A stretch of DNA of 35,075 nucleotides from Actinomycetes bacterium (GCA_021828055.1 JAKATH010000015.1:1-35075); one strand, 5' to 3'; counted from the first letter of the stretch, positions 8,999 to 18,037 are shown. Numbers and translations: made by a program. Notes: generated by a model from the letters alone, not told the origin.

Positions 8999-10069
8999 TC
9001 AGAACAGGGCGACCTCGGGGGGCGCCGCGCCCAGGTGCCTCCACGCGCGCGCCGTGGGCGTCCGCCCACGCGGCGTGCGCTGGAGCAGGCCCTGCTGCAG
9101 CAGGTAGGGCTCGTACGCGTCCTCGATGGTGTCCGGCTCCTCCCCCACGCACTGCGCCAGCGTGGTGAGCCCGACCGGCTTCCCGCCGAACCGCTCGCAC
9201 AGGGCCTGGAGGATCGCACGGTCGACCTTGTCGAGACCGAGCTCGTCGATCCCGAACAGCTCGAGGCCCTCTTCCGCGGTGCGCGCGCTCACCGTGCCGT
9301 CGCCGCGGACCTCTGCGAAGTCGCGCACCCTTCGGAGCAGCCGGTTCGCGACCCGGGGGGTGCCGCGCGCTCTCGCCGAGATGCACCGGGCGCCTTCGGG
9401 GTGGATCTCCACGCCGAGGATGGCAGCCGAGCGCAGCACGATCGCCTCGAGGTCCCCCGGCTCGTAGAGGTCGAGGCGTCCCACGAACCCGAACCGGTCC
9501 CGGAGCGGCCCGGCGACCAGCCCCGTCCTCGTCGTCGCGCCGACGAGCGTGAAGCGGGGCAGGTCGAGCCGGATGGACCGCGCCGTGGGGCCCTTTCCGA
9601 TGAGGATGTCGATCTTCGCGTCCTCCATCGCGGGATAGAGGACCTCTTCGATCGAGCGGTGGAGACGGTGGATCTCGTCGATGAAGAGCACGTCGCCCTC
9701 TTGGAGGTCGGTGAGCAGCGCCGCGAGGTCGCCGGCACGAGCGAGCACCGGCCCCGAGGTCACCCGGAGACCGACGCCCATCTCCGCGGCGACGATCCCG
9801 GCGAGGGACGTCTTTCCGAGGCCCGGCGGACCGGCGAACAGGATGTGGTCGACGGGCTGGCGGCGGCCACGCGCCGCCTGGAGCACGATGCCGAGGTGCT
9901 CCACGAGATCGGCCTGGCCGACGAACTCGCCCAGCCGCCGAGGTCGGAGGTCGGCGTCGTACTCCGCGTCGTCGTCGGGAGCAGGAGACGGGTCGACGGC
10001 ACGCGGACGCTCGGAACCGGCGCCGGGGACCTCCCCCTGCGGCACGGCGAGGACCTCCCTGCGCGTCAT
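8999..10069 (-). CDS. ruvB: Holliday junction branch migration helicase RuvB
   Basis: AAA+ motor that drives Holliday junction branch migration with RuvA. 356 residues from the ATG at 10067-10069. Walker A is GPPGLGKT at 80-87, Walker B is [10 protein letters not shown], sensor 1 lies in LVGATTRTG, and the arginine-finger segment is PLRDRFGF. The C-terminal winged helix ends near [10 protein letters not shown]. The N-terminal 40 residues are a Pro/Asp-rich extension longer than in most RuvB proteins. The frame is open upstream, but the ATG overlapping the ruvA stop as ATGA fits the spacing of the whole cluster. It ends 45 bases from the convergent response regulator. Confidence 0.97.
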   Translation of the reverse strand: MTRREVLAVPQGEVPGAGSERPRAVDPSPAPDDDAEYDADLRPRRLGEFVGQADLVEHLGIVLQAARGRRQPVDHILFAGPPGLGKTSLAGIVAAEMGVGLRVTSGPVLARAGDLAALLTDLQEGDVLFIDEIHRLHRSIEEVLYPAMEDAKIDILIGKGPTARSIRLDLPRFTLVGATTRTGLVAGPLRDRFGFVGRLDLYEPGDLEAIVLRSAAILGVEIHPEGARCISARARGTPRVANRLLRRVRDFAEVRGDGTVSARTAEEGLELFGIDELGLDKVDRAILQALCERFGGKPVGLTTLAQCVGEEPDTIEDAYEPYLLQQGLLQRTPRGRTPTARAWRHLGAAPPEVALF

Positions 10070-10647
10070 CGGGCGGAGAGGTCCCGCAGCGCGATCCTGA
10101 GGAGCTCCTCCACCCCGACATCCTCGCGCCGCCCCTCGAGCGCCCTGCGGATCTCCTCGGGTCCGTAGCCCAGCTCCGCGAGTGCCGCACGCGCCTCGGC
10201 CCGCGCGGACCCCGCCACGGCGCCGGCGGAGGTGAGGTCGGGCAGGTCGAGCCGGCTCTTCAGGTCGATGAGGAGGCGCGCGGCCGTCTTCCGGCCGATC
10301 CCGGGCACCGCGCAGAGCGTCTCGGCGTCGTCCTCCAGGACCGCGGTGGAGAGGGCGGCGGGTGAGAGCGCCGAGAGCACCGACAGGGCGAGCGAGGGCC
10401 CGACGCCGTGGGCGCCGAGGAGGGCCTCGAAGCACCGGCGCTCGTCGTCGTGCGCGAAGCCGTAGAGCACGAACGCGTCCTCACGGACGTGGGTGTGGAC
10501 ATGGAGGAGGACCTCGCTCCCGAGGGCGCCGAGCGCCGCGGCCGTCGGGGTGGGGACCGAGACGCGGTAGCCGACGCCGCCGACCTCCACGAGCAGCTCC
10601 CCGTCGGCGCCCCGCCACGTGAGCGTCCCGCGCAGCGAGCCGATCAC
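10066..10647 (-). CDS. ruvA: Holliday junction DNA-binding protein RuvA
   Basis: Tetrameric junction-binding partner of RuvB. 193 residues, the normal size. The N-terminal OB domain begins MIGSLRGTL and includes VGGVGYRV and [13 protein letters not shown]. The helix-hairpin-helix region has [17 protein letters not shown] and [17 protein letters not shown]. The C-terminal RuvB-binding domain holds [16 protein letters not shown]. The start is GTG at 10645-10647, giving a GTGA overlap with the ruvC stop. The last codons overlap the ruvB start. Confidence 0.98.
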   Translation of the reverse strand: MIGSLRGTLTWRGADGELLVEVGGVGYRVSVPTPTAAALGALGSEVLLHVHTHVREDAFVLYGFAHDDERRCFEALLGAHGVGPSLALSVLSALSPAALSTAVLEDDAETLCAVPGIGRKTAARLLIDLKSRLDLPDLTSAGAVAGSARAEARAALAELGYGPEEIRRALEGRREDVGVEELLRIALRDLSAR

Positions 10648-11162
10648 CGTCGTGCCTCGGCGACGGCGCGGCGCACGGGCGCCGCGAAGAGGTGGCAGAC
10701 CGCGAGGGCGAGCGCGTCCGCGACGTCGGGCGGTCCCGGGACGGCGTCGAGCCCCAGCACCGTCGCGACCATGCGGCGCACCTGCGCCTTGTCGGCGGCG
10801 CCCCAGGCGGCCAGGGCCTGCTTCACCTCGTTGGAGGTGTACTGCGCGACGTCGGCGCCCGCCGCCGCCGCCTCCGCGAGCGCGAGCCCGCTCGCCTGGC
10901 CGACGGACATCGCCGTGCGGGCGTTCACCTGGAAGAACACTCGCTCCACCGCCACCACGTCCGGGCGGTGCTCGGCCATCAGGCGACGCAGCTCGTCGCG
11001 CAGGAGCCGCAGCCGCTCGGGCAGCGCGGCGCCCGGATCGGTCTCCAGCACCCCGGCGGTCACGGCGACTGCGCCGCCCGGCCGCGTGGCGCAGTCGCCG
11101 GAGTCGGCGACGAGCCCGTACCCGCAGCGCGACAGACCCGGATCGATGCCAAGTACGAACAT
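10644..11162 (-). CDS. ruvC: Holliday junction resolvase RuvC
   Basis: Endonuclease that cuts Holliday junctions. 172 residues from ATG at 11160-11162, matching the family. The acidic catalytic residues are D7 in LGIDPGLSRCGYG, E73 in VAVERVFF, and D146/D149 in PPDVADALALAVCH. The conserved NARTAMSVGQASG and YTSNEVKQALAAWG segments are present. The open frame continues upstream into yebC territory, but only as a shadow. A 44-base gap separates it from the yebC stop. First of the coupled ruvC-ruvA-ruvB set. Confidence 0.97.
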   Translation of the reverse strand: MFVLGIDPGLSRCGYGLVADSGDCATRPGGAVAVTAGVLETDPGAALPERLRLLRDELRRLMAEHRPDVVAVERVFFQVNARTAMSVGQASGLALAEAAAAGADVAQYTSNEVKQALAAWGAADKAQVRRMVATVLGLDAVPGPPDVADALALAVCHLFAAPVRRAVAEARR

Positions 11163-11206
11163 GCGTTCGACGCTAGCCGAGCGACGCGCCCCGGCGGTGG
11201 CTTTCC

Positions 11207-11956
11207 TCAGCCCGCGTAGGCGGCCAGGACCGTGTCGGGCATGTCGTAGTTCGCGTGCACGGCCTGGACGTCGTCGTGGTCCTCGATCGCCTCCAGGAGC
11301 CGGAGCACGCGCTGGGCTTCCTGGGAGCCGGTGATCTCGACGGTCGTGGTCGGCACCAGCGTGAGCTCGGCGCTGACGGCTGCCATGCCCGAAGCCTCGA
11401 GGGCCGCGCGCACTGCGGCGAGGTCGGTCGCGGCGGACACCACCTGCCACCGCTCCCCCACGTCGACGACGTCCTCGGCTCCCGCGTCGGCGGCTGCCTC
11501 GGTGATCTCGTCCTCGTCGAGGGAGCGCTCGAGCTCGACCACGCCCTTGCGCTCGAACTGCCAGCTCACCGCCCCGGGCTCCGCGAGCGAACCGCCGTTC
11601 CTCGTGAACAGGTTGCGAAGCTCGGCCGCGGTGCGGTTCCTGTTGTCGGTGAGGGTCTCGACGATGACCGCCACGCCGCCCGGTGCGTACCCCTCGTAGG
11701 AGACGGCCTCGTAGCGCACCCCCTCGAGCTCGCCGGTGCCTCGCTTGATCGCGCGCTCGATCGTGTCCATCGGCATCGAGTCGGCGCGCGCGCGCTCGAA
11801 CGCGGTGCGCAGCGCCGCGTTGTTGTTGATGTCGCCGCCGCCCTCTCGAGCCGCGACCTCGAGCGAGCGGATGTGCTTCACAAACCGTTTCGAGCGTGCG
11901 GCATCCTGGGCGCCCTTGCGGTACTTGGTGGTTGCCCACTTCGAATGACCCGACAT
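11207..11956 (-). CDS. yebC: YebC/TACO1-family protein
   Basis: Member of the YebC/TACO1 family, described as DNA-binding regulators and, in the mitochondrial branch, as translation activators at proline-rich stretches. 249 residues, normal for the family. It starts MSGHSKWATTKYRKGAQDA, and IERAIKRGTGE, YEGYAPGGVAVIVE and DNRNRTAAELRNLF follow. The start ATG (11954-11956) is supported by a GGGAGG site at 11967-11972, ten bases upstream. It lies just upstream of ruvCAB, as in many bacteria. Given the proline-rich repeats in nearby secF and M48 genes, a translational role would fit, but this is speculation. Confidence 0.96.
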   Translation of the reverse strand: MSGHSKWATTKYRKGAQDAARSKRFVKHIRSLEVAAREGGGDINNNAALRTAFERARADSMPMDTIERAIKRGTGELEGVRYEAVSYEGYAPGGVAVIVETLTDNRNRTAAELRNLFTRNGGSLAEPGAVSWQFERKGVVELERSLDEDEITEAAADAGAEDVVDVGERWQVVSAATDLAAVRAALEASGMAAVSAELTLVPTTTVEITGSQEAQRVLRLLEAIEDHDDVQAVHANYDMPDTVLAAYAG

Positions 11957-12094
11957 CGCTGTGCGTCCTCCCTGCGTCCTACGAGCCTGCGTCCCTGCGT
12001 GGTCCGGCGTCGGCACCGCGATGCCCTGGGGCCGCTCCCTCGCTCCTGCGCCGCGCCCGGCGACCCGGTCCCGCAGCCTCGCACCCGTGCCCGA

Positions 12095-12136
12095 GCCTCC
12101 GGTCCCGAGCCGCCGGTCCCGAGCCGCCGGTCCCGA
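12095..12136. repeat. 14-base tandem repeat, three copies, between pdxT and yebC
   Basis: The unit gccgccggtcccga occurs at 12109-12122 and 12123-12136, preceded by a copy with one mismatch at 12095-12108. It lies in the 190-base gap downstream of pdxT and upstream of yebC. No protein role is evident. The rest of the gap has further short cctgcgtc-type duplications and no recognisable promoter. Confidence 0.75.
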
Positions 12137-12146
12137 GCACGCGATG

Positions 12147-12860
12147 CTACCGCCGGGCCGGCACCGCCTCGCCTGGCGGCGGGCGCCCCAACGACCGGGT
12201 CGCGAGGCGTGCCGACGATGCGGCCGGCGCCCGCTTCGTGCACCCCGCCATCGAAGAGAACAGCCGATGCAGCCGTCTGTCCCCGGTGAGCTCGGGATGG
12301 AAGGTCGCGCCCAGCACGTGCCCCTGGCGGAGGACCACGGGGGCGGGCCCGCCGCCCGAGCCCTGCGAGCTCTCCGTCGCGAGGACCTCGGCGCCCCCCC
12401 ACACCTCGGTGACGAGCGGCGCCCGGATGAAGACCGCGGGGAGCGGCCCCTCGCCGGCGTCCAGCGCGTCCCCCACGGGCTGGGCCACGCCTTCGAAGGA
12501 GAACCGCTGCGGGCCGTAGCCGTTGCGACGGACCGCACAGTCCAGCGCGGAGAACGTCCGCTGGTCTCCTCTGCCGTCCTCCACCCGTCCCGCCAGGAGT
12601 ATCAGCCCCGCGCAGGTCCCGAACGTGGGGAGCCCGCGGGCGACTTCCTGCGCGATCGGCTCGAAGAGCCCGGAGGACTCGAGCAGCATCGAGAGCGTCG
12701 TCGACTCACCGCCTGGCAGCACCAAGCCGTCGATGCCGCCGAGGTCCGCTGGTCGCCGCACGCGACGCGTGACCACGCCCACGTCGGCAAACGCGGCCTC
12801 GTGCTCCAGGACGTCGCCTTGGAGGGCGAGGACGCCGACGGTCGCCGCCGGCTCCTCCAC
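12147..12860 (-). CDS. pdxT: Pyridoxal 5'-phosphate synthase glutaminase subunit PdxT
   Basis: Releases ammonia from glutamine and passes it to PdxS for vitamin B6 synthesis. 237 residues from GTG at 12858-12860, two bases after the pdxS stop. The class I glutaminase triad is visible: Cys83 in FGTCAGLILLA, His188 and Glu190 in FHPEL. VGVLALQGD and LVLPGGESTT mark the N-terminal half. The family is usually about 190-200 residues; here a Ser/Ala/Arg-rich tail of about 40 residues follows the HPEL core, and a Gly-rich insert (SSQGSGGGPAP) precedes the catalytic His. The long open frame upstream is a shadow within pdxS. Confidence 0.96.
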   Translation of the reverse strand: MEEPAATVGVLALQGDVLEHEAAFADVGVVTRRVRRPADLGGIDGLVLPGGESTTLSMLLESSGLFEPIAQEVARGLPTFGTCAGLILLAGRVEDGRGDQRTFSALDCAVRRNGYGPQRFSFEGVAQPVGDALDAGEGPLPAVFIRAPLVTEVWGGAEVLATESSQGSGGGPAPVVLRQGHVLGATFHPELTGDRRLHRLFSSMAGCTKRAPAASSARLATRSLGRPPPGEAVPARR

Positions 12861-12862
12861 CG

Positions 12863-13768
12863 CTACCAGCCGCGCTCGGCCAGACGCTCGCTGAGCTCGG
12901 ACAGCTCCTCGCCGCGCATGGCGTCGCCGAGCCCTCGGCTGACCTTTGCGACGTGATCGGCGTCCTCGTAGTGGGTGGTCGCCTCCACGATCGCCCGCGC
13001 CCGGCGCGCCGGGTCCTGGCTCTTGAAGATGCCCGAGCCGACGAACACCGCCTCGGCGCCGAGCTGCATGACGAGCGACGCGTCCGCAGGCGTCGCGATG
13101 CCGCCGGCGCAGAAGAGCGGCACGGAGAGCTTGCCGGTCTCCGCGAGCTCCTGCACGAGGCCGATGGGCGCGCGCAGCTCCTTCGCCCACGCGTAGAGCT
13201 CCGCGCTGTCGGCCTGGGTGATCTTTCTGATGTCCCCGAGGATGGCGCGCAGGTGGCGCACCGCCTCGACGATGTTGCCGGTGCCAGCCTCGCCCTTGGA
13301 GCGGATCATCGCCGCGCCCTCGGAGATCCGCCGCAGGGCCTCGCCGAGGTTCGTGGCGCCGCAGACGAACGGCACCGTGAACGCCCACTTGTCGATGTGG
13401 TGGGCTTCGTCGGCGGGGGTCAGCACCTCGCTCTCGTCGATGTAGTCGACGCCGAGGGCCTGCAGGACCTGCGCCTCGGCGAAGTGGCCGATGCGCGCCT
13501 TGGCCATCACCGGGACGGTGACGGCCTGCTGGATGCCGTCGACCAGGGCCGGGTCGCTCATCCTGGCGACACCGCCATCGCGCCGGATGTCTGCGGGGAC
13601 GCGTTCGAGCGCCATCACCGAGACCGCGCCGGCGTCCTCGGCGATCTTCGCCTGCTCCGCGTCGACCACGTCCATGATCACGCCACCGCGCAGCATGTCG
13701 GCAAGGCCGCGCTTCACGGTGAAGGTCCCCGTCGCCCGCCCCCCGTTCGCCGTCGCCATGACACCCAT
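12863..13768 (-). CDS. pdxS: Pyridoxal 5'-phosphate synthase lyase subunit PdxS
   Basis: Builds PLP from ribose 5-phosphate, glyceraldehyde 3-phosphate and ammonia from PdxT. 301 residues, with the TIM-barrel hallmarks [18 protein letters not shown] (Asp33), [15 protein letters not shown] (Lys90) and [12 protein letters not shown] (Lys158), the two catalytic lysines. The C-terminus ends [10 protein letters not shown]. Two ATGs are possible, at 13766-13768 and, three codons later, at 13757-13759. An AAGGAG at 13788-13793 is too far from either to decide. First gene of pdxS-pdxT; the pair supplies the DXP-independent B6 route. Confidence 0.97.
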   Translation of the reverse strand: MGVMATANGGRATGTFTVKRGLADMLRGGVIMDVVDAEQAKIAEDAGAVSVMALERVPADIRRDGGVARMSDPALVDGIQQAVTVPVMAKARIGHFAEAQVLQALGVDYIDESEVLTPADEAHHIDKWAFTVPFVCGATNLGEALRRISEGAAMIRSKGEAGTGNIVEAVRHLRAILGDIRKITQADSAELYAWAKELRAPIGLVQELAETGKLSVPLFCAGGIATPADASLVMQLGAEAVFVGSGIFKSQDPARRARAIVEATTHYEDADHVAKVSRGLGDAMRGEELSELSERLAERGW

Positions 13769-13817
13769 GCTACCGGCTGCGTCGGCGCTCCTTGCCACGG
13801 GCCGGCTCTCGAGGCGG

Positions 13818-14990
13818 CTAGAGCTCCGCCAGCGCGTCGATGCGGACGGCGGTCGCGTCGAGCTCGCCCACCGGCGCCCGCACCGCGGCGCCGACCATCG
13901 GATCGATCCAGACCCAACGGGTCGCGGCCCAGCGTCGGCCCGAGAACGGCGATCCCTGCCCCGGCGGACGGCCGCCCATGGAGGCCAGCGCGCCGCGCAG
14001 GCCCGGGGGGTAGCGCACGGCCAGGGCGGCCGCCTGGTCCGCCCCGTACTCGCGTCCTTGGCCCACCGCGAGGTGCACCAGCCCGTCACGCCCCGTCGTC
14101 CACGCGACGGCGCCAGCGGTCGCGATCGCCACCGTCGACACCGCGGCGTCGCGCCGTCGCACGTGCACGAGCTCGTGCGCGACGACCCCCTCCATCTCGA
14201 TCAGACCGAGCAGCTCGAGCAACCCGGACGTCACCACCAGCACGGCGCGCCCGCCTCGCCCGGCGAGCGCGCAGGCGTTCGCGACCGGGTCGTCCAGGAG
14301 ACGGAGCTCCGGTTGGGACACCCCGAGCGTCGCGCACAACCCTTCGACCTGGTTCGCGAGCGCGGGCAGCGCGCCGTCGCGCACCGGGACGCCGCCGATC
14401 ATGCGGAGCGCGAACGCCATCGACACCTCGGCGAGGAGGACGGCCACGGCGAGGAACACCGCGCCAGCCGCGACCGCACCGGCGGCCGCGCCGAGCACGG
14501 TCCCGATGACGACGCCGAGCACGATCGCGGGCCCCGCGGCGGCGCCGGTCACGAGCACGCGCATCCGCCGGGCGTTCGCACGCCGGCGCGCCGCGGTCTC
14601 GGCGTCGGCCAGGTCGTGCGCCCCGGCATGCGTCTCGACGGCGGTCGCCGCGGCGGACCCCGTCCGCGGGTGCGCCGGCCTCCTGGGCGCGGGCGCGGGC
14701 TTCCTTGGCCCCCGTTCCCGGCGAGCGGGTTGGCGGGCGCCTCGGCGCGCGTTCGACGGCGCTGGTGGCTTGGCGCCGACTGGCGGCTTGGCGCCGGCTG
14801 GCGGCTTGGCGCCGGCTGGCGGCTTGGCGCGGGCTGGCGGCTTGGCAACGGCTCCGGGCTCGGCGCGAGTGGCGTTCCCGCCCCGCGCCGCCTGCCCGGC
14901 ATCCTGCGGCGCGTCGGCTCGCCCCGCGCCGGCTCCCCGCCTGCGACGTCGCGCCGCGGCGCCCTGGCGCTCCGCGCCGGCCTCGCTCAT
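13818..14990 (-). CDS. M48-family membrane metalloprotease (HtpX-like) with repeat-rich N-terminus
   Basis: Predicted membrane zinc protease of the M48 family. 390 residues. The first 145 are Ala/Pro/Arg/Lys-rich and disordered-looking, with AKPPxx repeats at about 49-77. Two hydrophobic stretches follow (about 145-165 and 167-198). The catalytic domain has HELVH at 272-276 (His272, Glu273, His276) and the downstream EYGAD (Glu314), which fits the third zinc ligand. HtpX proteins usually run near 290 residues and lack the long basic N-terminus. The start ATG (14988-14990) overlaps the pimA stop as ATGA. It could turn over membrane proteins, but no substrate is shown. A narrower name than M48 is not justified. 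Confidence 0.85.
   Translation of the reverse strand: MSEAGAERQGAAARRRRRGAGAGRADAPQDAGQAARGGNATRAEPGAVAKPPARAKPPAGAKPPAGAKPPVGAKPPAPSNARRGARQPARRERGPRKPAPAPRRPAHPRTGSAAATAVETHAGAHDLADAETAARRRANARRMRVLVTGAAAGPAIVLGVVIGTVLGAAAGAVAAGAVFLAVAVLLAEVSMAFALRMIGGVPVRDGALPALANQVEGLCATLGVSQPELRLLDDPVANACALAGRGGRAVLVVTSGLLELLGLIEMEGVVAHELVHVRRRDAAVSTVAIATAGAVAWTTGRDGLVHLAVGQGREYGADQAAALAVRYPPGLRGALASMGGRPPGQGSPFSGRRWAATRWVWIDPMVGAAVRAPVGELDATAVRIDALAEL
14760..14846. repeat. 18-base tandem repeat coding AKPPAG in the M48 gene
   Basis: About five units of an 18-base repeat (plus-strand form ggcttggcgccggctggc) at 14760-14846. Because 18 is a multiple of three, it gives a clean hexapeptide repeat of the AKPPAG type. 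Copies differ by one or two bases (Arg, Gly or Val variants), so the array has drifted slightly or expanded recently. Confidence 0.85.
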
Positions 14991-16216
14991 CGTGCGACCA
15001 CGTTACCGCTGCGAGCCCTGCCACCCGCCCGGCCCGAGGGGACGCCGGCCAGTCCCGCCGTTCCGGCGTGCAGCCCGGCGGCGCGCCGGTAGGCGTCGGC
15101 GTAGCGACGCGCGAGGTGGTCCATCGACCACGCGCCTGCGTGGGCCGCCGCGCCGTCGAGCGCACCCTCGTCCCGCGGCTCGCGCAGCACCGCAGCCAGC
15201 GCTGCACGCAGGGCGCCGACGTCACCGGGCGGGACGAGCTTCGCGTGCGGACCGGCCGCCTCCCGGTACCCCGGGATGTCCGAGGCCACGACCCGGCACC
15301 GTGCGGCCATCGCCTCGAGGAGCACCATGCCGAACGACTCACCGGCGAGCGACGGCGCGCACAGCACGGTGGCGCCCGCGAGCCGGTTGGCGACCTCCTC
15401 GTCGCTCACCACCCCGAGCCAGCGCAGGCGTGCCGACTCCGGGTACCGTGCGCGCAACGCGGCGGTCTCGGGACCATCGCCGACCACCCACAGCTCCGCC
15501 GCCGGGCCGCCGGCCGCTCCCTGCGCCCAGGACGACGGGAGCTGCGAGAACGCCTCGAGGAGGACGCCGAGCCCCTTGCGACGCTCGTGGCGCCCGAGGA
15601 ACAGGACGGCGGGGGCCGCGGGCTCGACCGGCCGGGCTCGCACGAAGCGGTCCAGGTCCACCCCGTTGAAGAGCACCTCGTACTCGCCCCGGCACAGCGA
15701 CGCCGCGTTCTGCCGGGCGACCTCGGACACGGCGACCCGCACGTCGATGCGGTGGCATGCCCAGCGCGCGGCGGGCGTCGCGAGCGACGACGCCCGCAGG
15801 ACGCCCGAACGGTGGAAGGTGGCGACGGTCGGCCACCGGTGGACGAGCAGGAAGCCGTAGCCGAGGGCGGGCGCGAGCGGCTCGTGCAGGTGCACCACGT
15901 CGGCACGCCACTCCTGCACCGCGCCGACGGCGCGCTTGGCGGCCAGCGGCGACACCGAGACCGGCGCGACCGACCCGTTCGAGCGCACGCCGATCGAGCG
16001 ACCGGTCACGTAGAGGTGGGCCGTCGCCCAGCCCGGTCCCCGGTCGTCGGGTGCGACCACGACGACCTCGTGACCCAGGCGCTGCAGCGCCCGTGCGAGG
16101 CCGAGCGCCTGACCCTGCACGCCTCCAGGCCGCGACAGGTCGTACGGGCAGACCATGGCGACGCGCAACCCGTGGGCGGCGCCGGGCGCTGCCTCGGGCG
16201 CCGCGTCAGGCTTCAC
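14987..16216 (-). CDS. pimA: GT4 glycosyltransferase, probable phosphatidylinositol mannosyltransferase PimA
   Basis: Probably transfers the first mannose from GDP-mannose to phosphatidyl-myo-inositol on the cytoplasmic membrane face. 409 residues, GT-B fold. The N-terminal domain begins VAMVCPYDLSRPGGVQGQ, typical of PimA, and has DVVHLHEPLAP and VATFHRSG. The C-terminal domain has FLGRHERRKGL and the EX7E element in ESFGMVLLEA. It starts with GTG at 16214-16216, overlapping the patA end by 11 bases. The neighbours patA and pgsA complete the pathway start and support the PimA call over a generic GT4. The tail of about 30 residues is basic and Gly/Ala-rich. Confidence 0.9.
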   Translation of the reverse strand: MKPDAAPEAAPGAAHGLRVAMVCPYDLSRPGGVQGQALGLARALQRLGHEVVVVAPDDRGPGWATAHLYVTGRSIGVRSNGSVAPVSVSPLAAKRAVGAVQEWRADVVHLHEPLAPALGYGFLLVHRWPTVATFHRSGVLRASSLATPAARWACHRIDVRVAVSEVARQNAASLCRGEYEVLFNGVDLDRFVRARPVEPAAPAVLFLGRHERRKGLGVLLEAFSQLPSSWAQGAAGGPAAELWVVGDGPETAALRARYPESARLRWLGVVSDEEVANRLAGATVLCAPSLAGESFGMVLLEAMAARCRVVASDIPGYREAAGPHAKLVPPGDVGALRAALAAVLREPRDEGALDGAAAHAGAWSMDHLARRYADAYRRAAGLHAGTAGLAGVPSGRAGGRARSGNVVAR

Positions 16217-17123
16217 GGTCGCTCGGCCAGTTCGGCCCGTAGAGATACCACTGCTCGGGCGCCCGGCGCACCATCCACTCGAACGCGCTCGCCAGCTCGG
16301 TCGTCAGCCGGACCACGTCGGTGCGCAGCGGCCCGGTGCGCGTCGTGTCCAGCGGCGCTGTGACCACCGCAACGTGCGACTCGGCCGGACCGCTGTAGAT
16401 GACGGCCGGGATCAGGGCCGCGCCGGTGCGCAGCGCGAGCGTCGCGGGACCCGCGGGAAGCGTCGTCTCCTCGCCGAAGAACTCGACGGGGATGCCGCCC
16501 CCGGCGATGTCCCTGTCGCACACCAGCCCGACGAGCCCCCCCTTCCGGAGCTCGCGCAGCAGCGTGTGGGTCGACTCGTCGCCGAGCGGCACGATCCGCA
16601 GCCCCATCGCCTCCCGCTTCTCCAGGAACCAGCGGAAGAGCGCCGGCGGCTCGATCCGCTCCGCGACGCTCGTCATCGGGTGGCCTTCCAGGGCGAGCCA
16701 CGCTCCGCCCCATTCCCAGCTGCCGACGTGGGGCAGCGCGAGCAGGACGCCGCGGCCCGACGCGAACGCCTGCTCGAGGTGCCGGTAGCCCCAATCGAGC
16801 ACGAACCGGCTCCGCACCACCTCGGGCCTCGTCGACGGCAGGCGTGCGCCTTCGACCCAGTACCTCGCGTAGCTGCGGTACGAGCGGCGCGCCCACCGGC
16901 GCACCACCGCCGGGTCTGGCGCGACCGCAGGGGACGCCGAGGCGAGCACGCGCTCGAGGTGCCGCTCGCGTATCTGGAGGCTGCCGTGCGGCCTGCGGGC
17001 CATGGCGCTCCCGACCAACGCGGCGACGGCGGAGGCGACCGGCTCCGGCAGGACGCCGAGGCCTGCCCCCGAGATCCGGTAGGCGAGGAAGGTCGCGGCA
17101 GCCCGGAACCGCTCAGACGCCAC
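16206..17123 (-). CDS. patA: Phosphatidylinositol mannoside acyltransferase (PatA-like)
   Basis: LpxL/HtrB-family acyltransferase, expected to acylate the mannose of PIM. 305 residues from GTG at 17121-17123. The HX4E catalytic motif is at His132-Glu137 (LPHVGSWEWGG), where mycobacterial relatives more often have HX4D. CDRDIAGGGIPVEFFGE at about 202-218 is the second conserved block. The hydrophobic segment near residues 18-40 fits membrane association. The start was chosen inside a longer open frame because it gives the family length and an 11-base overlap with pgsA, like the patA-pimA overlap; upstream codons are a shadow of the pgsA tail. It lies between pgsA and pimA as in mycobacteria. 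Confidence 0.9.
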   Translation of the reverse strand: MASERFRAAATFLAYRISGAGLGVLPEPVASAVAALVGSAMARRPHGSLQIRERHLERVLASASPAVAPDPAVVRRWARRSYRSYARYWVEGARLPSTRPEVVRSRFVLDWGYRHLEQAFASGRGVLLALPHVGSWEWGGAWLALEGHPMTSVAERIEPPALFRWFLEKREAMGLRIVPLGDESTHTLLRELRKGGLVGLVCDRDIAGGGIPVEFFGEETTLPAGPATLALRTGAALIPAVIYSGPAESHVAVVTAPLDTTRTGPLRTDVVRLTTELASAFEWMVRRAPEQWYLYGPNWPSDREA

Positions 17124-18024
17124 GGTCGGCCGGGCCGGAGCCCCGCGGGCCTCGATGCCCCGAGCGAGACGCGCCGTGCGGGACACGGGCGGCGCGGGCG
17201 GCCTCGGTGCGCTCGCGGCGCGCACGCGCACGTGCCGTACGGCTCTCGAGCGCCTCCTGGCGGCGGGCGCGCCAGCGCGCGGCGAGCTCTCCCCGCGGCT
17301 GCCCGGGGACGAGGTACCCGTCGCGCCTCGCGCGCCGGACCGACCGGCTCCGCGCGCTCCGCTCCGACCGCCACGAGAACCCGGACGGCGTGCGGGCCCC
17401 GGCGTGCGTCTCACGCTCGCTGAGCACGGGACCCTCCGCCGCGCGCCATGCGGTGACGAAGCGGGCGATCGCGGTGAGCATGGTGAGGCCGAACAGCGCC
17501 CACAGCACCGGCACGAGCAGCCACGGCTCGAGGAAGCCGGCCCCGAGGAGGATCATGCGCTCCGCCCGCTCCATGAGCCCCCCGAACACCCCGCCGTTGG
17601 TCATCGGCAGGCCCAGCGAATCGGCCTTCGCACGGACGTAGGAGACGAGCGAGGCGGCGGCGAGGACAGCCAGGGGGAGGAGCGCGAGCTCCCCGTCGTG
17701 GACCGAGACGAGGTACCACGCGACGCCGGCCATCAGCACGCCGTCAGCGAAGCGGTCCATGACCGAGTCGAACAACGCGCCGCGCACCGACGCCGTCCCG
17801 GCCGCCTTCGCCACGGGTCCGTCGAAGAGGTCGTGGAAGCCCGTGACGGCCAGGAGCGGGATACCGGCCCAGAGGTGCCCCGTCGCCACGACCACCGCCG
17901 TGGCGACGGCGAACACGAGGCCCGAGGCGGTCAAGACGTCGGCGGTGACCCCGAGTCGGACGATCCGGCGACCCACGGGCCCCGTGAACCGGTCGACCCC
18001 TCGTCGCCAGCGGCCGTCGAACAC
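17113..18024 (-). CDS. pgsA: CDP-alcohol phosphatidyltransferase, probable phosphatidylinositol phosphate synthase
   Basis: Membrane enzyme expected to join CDP-diacylglycerol and inositol phosphate, the first step towards PI and PIMs. 303 residues from GTG at 18022-18024. The signature lies at 65-90: Asp65, Asp68-Gly69, Ala72, Gly82, Asp86 and Asp90 are all present with correct spacing. The normally conserved Arg after Ala is Lys73. About six TM helices fill residues 28-205. The final 95 residues are a very basic Arg/Ala-rich tail not found in typical proteins of about 210-220 residues. The function is inferred from coupling to patA and pimA; phosphatidylglycerophosphate synthase is the main alternative. 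Confidence 0.9.
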   Translation of the reverse strand: MFDGRWRRGVDRFTGPVGRRIVRLGVTADVLTASGLVFAVATAVVVATGHLWAGIPLLAVTGFHDLFDGPVAKAAGTASVRGALFDSVMDRFADGVLMAGVAWYLVSVHDGELALLPLAVLAAASLVSYVRAKADSLGLPMTNGGVFGGLMERAERMILLGAGFLEPWLLVPVLWALFGLTMLTAIARFVTAWRAAEGPVLSERETHAGARTPSGFSWRSERSARSRSVRRARRDGYLVPGQPRGELAARWRARRQEALESRTARARARRERTEAARAARVPHGASRSGHRGPRGSGPADRGV

Positions 18025-18031
18025 CGGGCCG

Positions 18032-18037
18032 AGTCTA
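18032..18037 (-). promoter_or_regulatory. Possible -10 box for a leaderless pgsA transcript
   Basis: The minus strand reads TAGACT, then seven bases, then the GTG start of pgsA. TAnnnT at this distance fits leaderless actinobacterial transcripts. No convincing -35 was found. It supports GTG 18024 as the start, weakly. Confidence 0.35.

Noticed and set aside
10644-11939. Long RuvC with about 260 extra N-terminal residues
   Set aside because: The upstream part is a shadow of yebC; RuvC starts at MFVLGIDPG with normal length.
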